Source: a bacterium
Lineage (GTDB): Bacteria; Armatimonadota; UBA5829
Reading direction: 5' to 3'
Length of the DNA: 36,434 nt
Assembly (NCBI GenBank): GCA_021373255.1
Contig: JAJFTD010000060.1
Location: forward strand, 1-36,434
The position numbers and the translations under genes were made by a program. Below, piece after piece: positions 32,453 through 36,434 of this stretch. Position 1 is the first letter of the stretch. Each line of letters begins with the position of its first letter. The notes beneath the pieces are model-generated. The model saw nothing but the letters and a program-made list of their open reading frames with translations. It was not told where the DNA came from and ran no database searches.

Positions 32453-32455
32453 GAA

Positions 32456-32481
32456 TGTGCGTTTCGCACAGTTATTGTGCG
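32456..32481. promoter_or_regulatory. Operator candidate: TGTGCG palindrome plus third box at the regulator start site
   Basis: TGTGCG (32456-32461) and CGCACA (32465-32470) form a perfect 6-bp palindrome around TTT; a third TGTGCG lies at 32476-32481. The two direct boxes are 20 bases apart. The element overlaps the predicted transcription start and ends just before the Shine-Dalgarno GGAGGG. Confidence 0.65.
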
Positions 32482-32492
32482 TGGAGGGAGAC

Positions 32493-33251
32493 TTGAACAG
32501 CCGCCAAACAACGATAATCGAGATGCTCGGTGATAACCAACGTATTGGAGTGAGGGAGCTTTCTGATCGATTCGGGGTTTCGGAGATGACGATACGCCGT
32601 GACCTTACTGAACTCGAAGAGCAGGGCCTCCTGGTACGGACTCACGGTGGGGCGACCGTGGCTGGACGACTGCGGGTGCTGCAGAGCGCTTTTCCGCATT
32701 ATTCTGTCACACCGGAGAAAGAAGCCATTGGTAAGCTCGCGGCAAGCCTGGTAGAGCCTGGACAGACCATTATGATCGATGCCGGAACAACTCCTCTGGA
32801 AGTGGCAATGCATTTGCCACAGGACGAGGGGATAACTGTGGTCACCACTTCAGTGTGCGTGGCTCAGGCACTGTTTGGTTCACCGGTCAGGGTACTTATG
32901 CTTGGAGGTTTCCTGAGGCACGAGTTCCCGAGCCTTTATGGACCACTCACTGAGAACACACTCAAGAATTTGCATGTAGATACGCTGTTCATCGGCTGTG
33001 ACGGCGCGGACAGTGTTGATGGCATGTACGCGCTGGACCTGCACATAGTAAACTTCGAACGCGCCATTATGCAGACTACGGACAAAGTGGTGGTAGTGGC
33101 TGAGAGCCAGAAGTTCGCCAAAAAGGCATTCGCACGGTATGGTGGGTGGAATGAAGTGCACGTATTGGTTACCGATCCAAACCTATCACCGAAAGATCGT
33201 GCGAACCTGGAATCATATAATTTAGAGTTACTCATGGCAGATCCCGCTTAA
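32493..33251 (+). CDS. DeoR/GlpR-family transcriptional regulator
   Basis: DeoR-family proteins are usually repressors of sugar genes that respond to a phosphorylated sugar. The start is TTG at 32493, five bases after GGAGGGAG; a longer ATG frame begins inside the -35 box and is not used. The 252-residue protein opens with RQTTIIEMLGDNQRIGVREL and the helix-turn-helix SDRFGVSEMTIRRDLTELEEQG, then RTHGGA, the family signature between DNA-binding and sensor domains. The sensor domain contains IGKLAASLVEPGQTIMIDAGTT, VVTTSVCVAQAL, VLMLGGFLR and TLFIGCDGAD. It is divergent from the catabolic operon and both promoters share TGTGCG boxes. It probably represses itself and that operon, with a pathway sugar phosphate as inducer. 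Confidence 0.92.
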   Translation: MNSRQTTIIEMLGDNQRIGVRELSDRFGVSEMTIRRDLTELEEQGLLVRTHGGATVAGRLRVLQSAFPHYSVTPEKEAIGKLAASLVEPGQTIMIDAGTTPLEVAMHLPQDEGITVVTTSVCVAQALFGSPVRVLMLGGFLRHEFPSLYGPLTENTLKNLHVDTLFIGCDGADSVDGMYALDLHIVNFERAIMQTTDKVVVVAESQKFAKKAFARYGGWNEVHVLVTDPNLSPKDRANLESYNLELLMADPA

Positions 33252-33285
33252 TGATTTCGGGTAGTGACACGAGCTTCTGCATGTT

Positions 33286-33314
33286 TTGTGACATAGTATT
33301 ATGGGTATTATAAA
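33286..33314 (+). promoter_or_regulatory. Promoter-like element before the RNA candidate
   Basis: TTGTGA (33286-33291) and TATAAA (33309-33314) are separated by 17 bases. The predicted start near 33321 is about 13 bases before the first stem of the folded region. It is weaker than the deoR and murA promoters but correctly spaced. Confidence 0.45.
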
Positions 33315-33333
33315 AGCGAATGGTACCAGACCT

Positions 33334-33428
33334 TCCCTGATTCGTGGACATGGTTCTCACTAACGGTCTGATCGGCACAGCCGACCCGGCAAGAGATGTG
33401 AGTAAAACCCAAGGCCACGAGTCAGGGA
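33334..33428 (+). ncRNA. Candidate structured small RNA, class unknown
   Basis: The outer stem pairs 33334-33347 with 33415-33428: 14 bp, one G-U. Inside it GGTT/AACC (33352-33355 with 33406-33409) stacks on CTCAC/GTGAG (33356-33360 with 33398-33402) with a three-base bulge. A terminal hairpin TCGGC-ACA-GCCGA (33372-33384) may be extended by CGG/CCG (33364-33366 with 33386-33388). The stems nest like a real RNA fold over 95 nt. I do not recognise 6S, SRP, tmRNA, RNase P or a known riboswitch in it. It lies between deoR and the murA promoter and has its own promoter-like sequence. The strand is inferred from that promoter. Confidence 0.4.
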
Positions 33429-33549
33429 TATATTTTGTACTGTATACCTTTTGCCCATTGGATGCGTTACTATATTGGTAGAGGTTAGCCCAAAAGCAGA
33501 GCTTACAACGACGCTGAAACATCATGCTGTGATTAGAGGCTAGATGAGC

Positions 33550-33578
33550 TTGACACAGGGGTATTCATTAGATATACT
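33550..33578 (+). promoter_or_regulatory. Promoter of murA-mreB
   Basis: Perfect TTGACA (33550-33555), 17 bases, TATACT (33573-33578), the same two hexamers and spacing as the deoR promoter. The predicted start near 33585 leaves a leader of about 209 bases before murA. Confidence 0.85.
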
Positions 33579-33584
33579 TGAGCC

Positions 33585-33793
33585 AAAGCAGCTATTATAC
33601 CAAGGCTCTCCCGGAAACGGGTGCTGGACGTTCTTGACTTGATGTTATATGGGTGTGAGCTTACGCTCAGCACTTGTCTTCGAAGGAAGAAGAGACATCA
33701 CGTCATACAATGCCACTACTCGAAAACGGGAAGAGCTCAAGATGTCGGTAGGCCAGTCGAGGGCGAAAGGATTCCGACAGGAGGTCTCATAAC
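33585..33793 (+). promoter_or_regulatory. Long structured 5' leader of murA
   Basis: Three local stems are visible: CCCG-GAAA-CGGG with a GNRA tetraloop (33610-33621), GTGTGAGC/GCTCA-CAC with one bulge (33653-33660 with 33665-33673), and TGTCGG/CCGACA (33743-33748 with 33774-33779). The last ends on the first base of the Shine-Dalgarno AGGAGG (33779-33784). No known riboswitch consensus is recognised. An open frame at 33621-33812 lacks a ribosome-binding site and runs into murA in another frame. Confidence 0.5.
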
Positions 33794-35077
33794 TTGGATA
33801 AACTCGTGTTGACCGGTGGTGCGCGACTGGACGGAACGGTTGTCACAAGCGGCAGCAAGAATGGTACACTCGCAATTATGGCCGGTGCCCTGCTGGGCAA
33901 AGGTGAAACTATACTCAAAAACGTTCCGTCAATCGGTGACTGCCGCACGATGATGGATATGCTCCGAGCTCTCGGAGTGAAATGCGAAGAAGAAGGCAAC
34001 GGTGTTGTTCGGATCGACGCCACTGAAATATCAGCCACGGAGGCGCCATATGAGCTCGTGAAACGGATGCGGGCTTCTTTTTGTGTACTGGGCCCCGTGC
34101 TCGCTCGTAAAGGCTACGCGAAAGTGGCAATGCCGGGTGGATGCGATATTGGCGCACGACCCATTGATTTCCATGTTAAAGGCATACAAACCCTTGGCGC
34201 TTATGTGAATATCGATCATGGCTTCGTTGAGGCCGAGTGCGAACAGCTCAAGGGTGCACAGGTTTACCTTAATTTCCCGAGTGCGGGCGCTACACAGCAT
34301 ATTATGTCCAGCGCATGTCTGGCTGAGGGCGTCACTACTATACATAACGCGGCTGCAGAGCCCGAAGTAACCCAGCTCGCCGAGTTTCTCACCAAAATGG
34401 GCGCAAGGATCGAAGGTGCGGGAACATCTACCGTTCGAGTCGAGGGTGTAGGCGAATTACACGGTGTTGAGTTCGATATGCCGCCGGATCGTATGGAAGC
34501 TGGAACATTTGCTGTCGCTGCTGTCGTAACCATGGGTGATGTACGAATCGAGAGGATACGCCCGGATGATGTTGAGCCATTCGCACTGAAGCTGCGTGAG
34601 TCTGGTGCCATAATTGAAATGACAGAAAACACCATGAGGGTACGCGCTAATTCGAGACCAATGGCCACCGACATCATGACTATGCCCCACCCCGGGTTTC
34701 CCACGGACCTCCAGCAGCCGTTCGCGGCTATGCTTGCGATTGCCGATGGGACCTCTGTTATTACTGAAAACGTTTATGAGCGGCGCTTCAGGTATGTGAA
34801 TGAGCTTACCAGAATGGGTGCCGACATCAAACAGGACGGCAGGACCGCTGTGATAAACGGCGTGCCCAAGCTGACTGGAGCCCAGACCACCGCGTCGGAC
34901 CTCCGCGCGGGAGCGGCCCTTGTCTGTGCCGCGCTTGCAGCCGAAGGGCAGAGCGAGATCAGTGGAATCGAGCATATCGAGCGCGGTTATGAGAAGATGG
35001 TCGACAAACTGAAGAGCATCGGCGCTCAGGTTGGCGTCGTGCCCGACGAACAGGAGAAAGAAGCTGTCTGTGTTTAA
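33794..35077 (+). CDS. murA: UDP-N-acetylglucosamine 1-carboxyvinyltransferase
   Basis: MurA transfers enolpyruvate from PEP to UDP-GlcNAc, the first committed step of peptidoglycan synthesis, in the cytoplasm. The 427-residue protein has family length and motifs: Lys22 in SGSKNGTLA, the PEP loop with catalytic Cys117 in MPGGCDIGARP (the Cys form, normally fosfomycin-sensitive), FPSAGATQHIMSSA, DRMEAGTFAVAA, HPGFPTDLQQPF, and DLRAGAALVCAAL near the end. The start is TTG at 33794, nine bases after AGGAGG. It overlaps the following mreB by 8 bases, linking wall precursor synthesis with rod-shape control. The strong promoter and long leader suggest post-transcriptional regulation. Confidence 0.97.
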   Translation: MDKLVLTGGARLDGTVVTSGSKNGTLAIMAGALLGKGETILKNVPSIGDCRTMMDMLRALGVKCEEEGNGVVRIDATEISATEAPYELVKRMRASFCVLGPVLARKGYAKVAMPGGCDIGARPIDFHVKGIQTLGAYVNIDHGFVEAECEQLKGAQVYLNFPSAGATQHIMSSACLAEGVTTIHNAAAEPEVTQLAEFLTKMGARIEGAGTSTVRVEGVGELHGVEFDMPPDRMEAGTFAVAAVVTMGDVRIERIRPDDVEPFALKLRESGAIIEMTENTMRVRANSRPMATDIMTMPHPGFPTDLQQPFAAMLAIADGTSVITENVYERRFRYVNELTRMGADIKQDGRTAVINGVPKLTGAQTTASDLRAGAALVCAALAAEGQSEISGIEHIERGYEKMVDKLKSIGAQVGVVPDEQEKEAVCV

Positions 35078-36089
35078 TTTGGTGCCAGAACTCGGCATCG
35101 ATCTGGGAACTGCCAACATCCTCGTCTACCTCAAGGGAAAAGGGATAGTGCTTCGCGAGCCCTCAGTGGTTGCGATGAATCTCACGAATCAAACCTTGGT
35201 GGCAGTGGGCGAAGAAGCACGTATGATGATCGGGAGGACCCCCGAGAACATCGCAGCTATTCGTCCGATGTGTGACGGCGTTATCGCCGATTACAGCACG
35301 ACGCAGAAGATGCTTGAGTACCTAATAGCTAAAGTCTGTGGAAAGAAGCGCATTCTCAAGCCTACTGTGATTGTGGCTGTACCGTCTCAGATTACCCCCG
35401 TCGAGAAGCGGGCGGTAGTGCAGGCGGCAAGAAGCGCGGGTGCTAAGCAGGCTTATCCCATCGAAGAGCCTTGGGCGGCTGCAATAGGCGCCGGGCTTCC
35501 GATTTCCTCTGCCGGTGGAAATATGGTTGTTGATATGGGTGGTGGGACCACCGATATCGCCGTTATTTCCCTCAATGGCATCGTCCTCTCACGCTCCATC
35601 CGCATTGGTGGAAACAAGATGGACGAGGTCATTCAGCGGCACATCAAGACCAAGTACAGCCTCATGATCGGTGATCGCACCGCCGAGGAGATCAAGGTCA
35701 AGATCGGAAGTGCGTTCCCGTTGGAGCAAGAACTCGCCCTTGAGGTGAGGGGCCGCGACCTTATCGCCGGATTACCGAAGACTATAGAAGTCACATCCAC
35801 GGAGATCAGGGAAGCGCTTACTGAGCCTATTATGGCGATCGTCGAGAGGGTAAAAAGTGTTCTTGAGCACACTCCTCCTGAGCTCAGCTCTGATATTATC
35901 GAGCGAGGAATTATGCTCACTGGTGGCGTTGCCCTGCTTAGGGGATTGGATAGGCTGCTATCCAGCCAGACCGGTATCCCCATCCACGTTGCCGAAGATC
36001 CGCTTTCCTGCGTAGCGCTGGGCTGCGGTCGAGCGCTGGAAAAGATTGACGAGATCCGAGACAAATTCATCGAGACGGGATTTGAATGA
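35070..36089 (+). CDS. mreB: Rod-shape-determining actin homologue MreB/Mbl
   Basis: MreB filaments guide lateral wall synthesis at the inner face of the membrane. The start is GTG at 35070, giving MFNLVPELGIDLGTANILVY. It lies inside the end of murA, with AGGAG about 13 bases upstream, a long but usable spacing. An upstream open frame to 35031 is murA in another frame. The 339-residue protein shows the phosphate-1 loop GIDLGTAN, KGKGIVLREPSVVA, the segment QAARSAGAKQAYPIEEPWAAAIGAGLPI, the phosphate-2 motif VVDMGGGTTDIAVISL, and GIMLTGGVALLRGLD. The closest Bacillus paralogue (MreB, Mbl or MreBH) cannot be told by eye. No mreC or mreD follows; the gene ends at a terminator. Confidence 0.96.
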   Translation: MFNLVPELGIDLGTANILVYLKGKGIVLREPSVVAMNLTNQTLVAVGEEARMMIGRTPENIAAIRPMCDGVIADYSTTQKMLEYLIAKVCGKKRILKPTVIVAVPSQITPVEKRAVVQAARSAGAKQAYPIEEPWAAAIGAGLPISSAGGNMVVDMGGGTTDIAVISLNGIVLSRSIRIGGNKMDEVIQRHIKTKYSLMIGDRTAEEIKVKIGSAFPLEQELALEVRGRDLIAGLPKTIEVTSTEIREALTEPIMAIVERVKSVLEHTPPELSSDIIERGIMLTGGVALLRGLDRLLSSQTGIPIHVAEDPLSCVALGCGRALEKIDEIRDKFIETGFE

Positions 36090-36140
36090 GTCCTATAGCC
36101 GAGAGGCCAGGATTCATAATCAGAGAGTAAAACAAACTAT

Positions 36141-36188
36141 AAGGTCAGAAGGTTGGGCAGAGTAGCTGCCGGATCTTTTGACCTTTTT
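36141..36188 (+). terminator. Rho-independent terminator after mreB
   Basis: AAGGTCAGAAG (36141-36151) pairs with CTTTTGACCTT (36175-36185) over 11 bp with one G-U; the loop holds a second small stem GGCAG/CTGCC. TTTTT and then GCTTTT follow. It separates murA-mreB from the SLH gene. Confidence 0.8.
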
Positions 36189-36210
36189 GCTTTTGGGTAT
36201 GGAGATTAAT

Positions 36211-36434
36211 ATGAAGACTATTATTGCAACCTGTGCTTTGATTTCATTAATAGCAGTTCCGTGTTTTAGCGCCGATGATTTTAAGGATGTTCCAAAAGAA
36301 CATTGGGCGGCTGACTCTGTGAGAGCGGTTGTCGATGCCGGCATTATGAAGGGTTATCCTGACGACACCTATAAAGGTGACAAGCCCGTCACCCGCTATG
36401 AGCTTGCTGCCGCACTCCAGCGGATGGTGGAGTT
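36211..36434 (+). CDS. S-layer-homology (SLH) domain protein, 5' part
   Basis: The first 74 codons are visible. A signal peptide (MKTIIATCALISLIAVPCFSA) is followed at once by an SLH domain: FKDVPKEHWAADSVRAVVDAG, IMKGYPDDTYKGDKPVTRYE, LAAALQRMVE. SLH domains bind secondary cell-wall polymers or, in some diderm phyla, anchor outer-membrane proteins to the wall. The ATG at 36211 has GGAG seven bases upstream. What follows the SLH domain lies outside the window; it could be an outer-membrane porin-like or S-layer protein. Its position after murA-mreB agrees with an envelope role. Confidence 0.9.
   Translation, partial: MKTIIATCALISLIAVPCFSADDFKDVPKEHWAADSVRAVVDAGIMKGYPDDTYKGDKPVTRYELAAALQRMVE

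Larger units (their letters stand above)
33252..33549. other. Non-coding stretch after deoR
   Basis: No convincing gene. It contains a promoter-like TTGTGA (33286-33291), 17 bases, TATAAA (33309-33314), followed by the folded-RNA candidate at 33334-33428. A minus-strand frame at 33232-33525 has no Shine-Dalgarno and unrecognised sequence. Confidence 0.6.

Noticed and set aside
33232-33525. Minus-strand open frame of 97 codons after deoR
   Set aside because: It overlaps the deoR end and the folded-RNA candidate, with no ribosome-binding site or family resemblance.
34457-35119. A 220-codon minus-strand open frame over murA
   Set aside because: It is antisense to an intact murA and the mreB start, with no recognisable motifs.

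Overview
The window is bacterial chromosome of moderate GC content. It carries housekeeping blocks at both ends (clpX-clpP-tig plus a tRNA trio on the left; murA-mreB and the start of an S-layer-homology protein on the right) and a large carbohydrate-catabolism region between them. The mix of S-layer-homology protein, murA-mreB pair, UROD-like protein beside a sugar ABC transporter, frequent TTG starts with strong Shine-Dalgarno sites, and many dispersed intergenic repeats would fit an environmental, deep-branching, free-living bacterium such as an Armatimonadota-like lineage. That placement is inference; no rRNA is present to test it.

Layout. 1-3406, minus strand: tRNA-Lys(CTT), tRNA-Leu(TAG) and tRNA-Gly(GCC) with their own promoter and terminator, followed by tig, clpP and clpX (clpX runs off the left edge). 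3506-5130: two small cell-envelope proteins of unknown function, bracketed by copies of two repeat modules. 5160-6110, minus: a GH130 glycoside phosphorylase. 6268-10299, plus: a CPA2 cation/proton antiporter coupled to an FMN split-barrel protein, then two alpha/beta hydrolases; two units end in near-identical hairpins. 10330-15198, minus: a sugar ABC importer (binding protein and two permeases, no ATPase) followed by a class III aminotransferase. 15315-16400, plus: a UROD/MtaA-like protein, facing a small YjbH-like outer-membrane protein across a bidirectional terminator.

17336-31989, minus: ten genes in one direction. From the promoter end they are a fused E1 alpha-beta 2-oxoacid dehydrogenase, an unusually long MDR dehydrogenase, E2, E3, a class II aldolase, an SrlD-like SDR, L-rhamnose isomerase, rhamnulokinase, a PHP-domain protein and an L-fucose-isomerase-family protein. 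Isomerase, kinase and aldolase together make a standard phosphorylative deoxysugar route giving dihydroxyacetone phosphate and lactaldehyde. The dehydrogenases and E1-E2-E3 complex are good candidates to handle what follows, but their substrates are not proven by sequence.

A divergent DeoR-family regulator starts at 32493. Both its promoter and the E1 promoter carry TGTGCG boxes spaced by whole helical turns, which suggests that it controls itself and the catabolic operon. Downstream of it are a compact folded-RNA candidate (33334-33428) with its own promoter-like sequence, a strong promoter with a structured leader of about 210 nt for murA, then murA-mreB (overlapping by 8 nt), a terminator, and an SLH-domain protein cut by the right edge.

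The most unusual elements are the MDR dehydrogenase with a domain-sized insertion, the sugar permease with two extra membrane segments, the shared TGTGCG operators, the RNA candidate at 33.3 kb, and at least four families of intergenic repeats, some reaching to the Shine-Dalgarno sites of operon genes.
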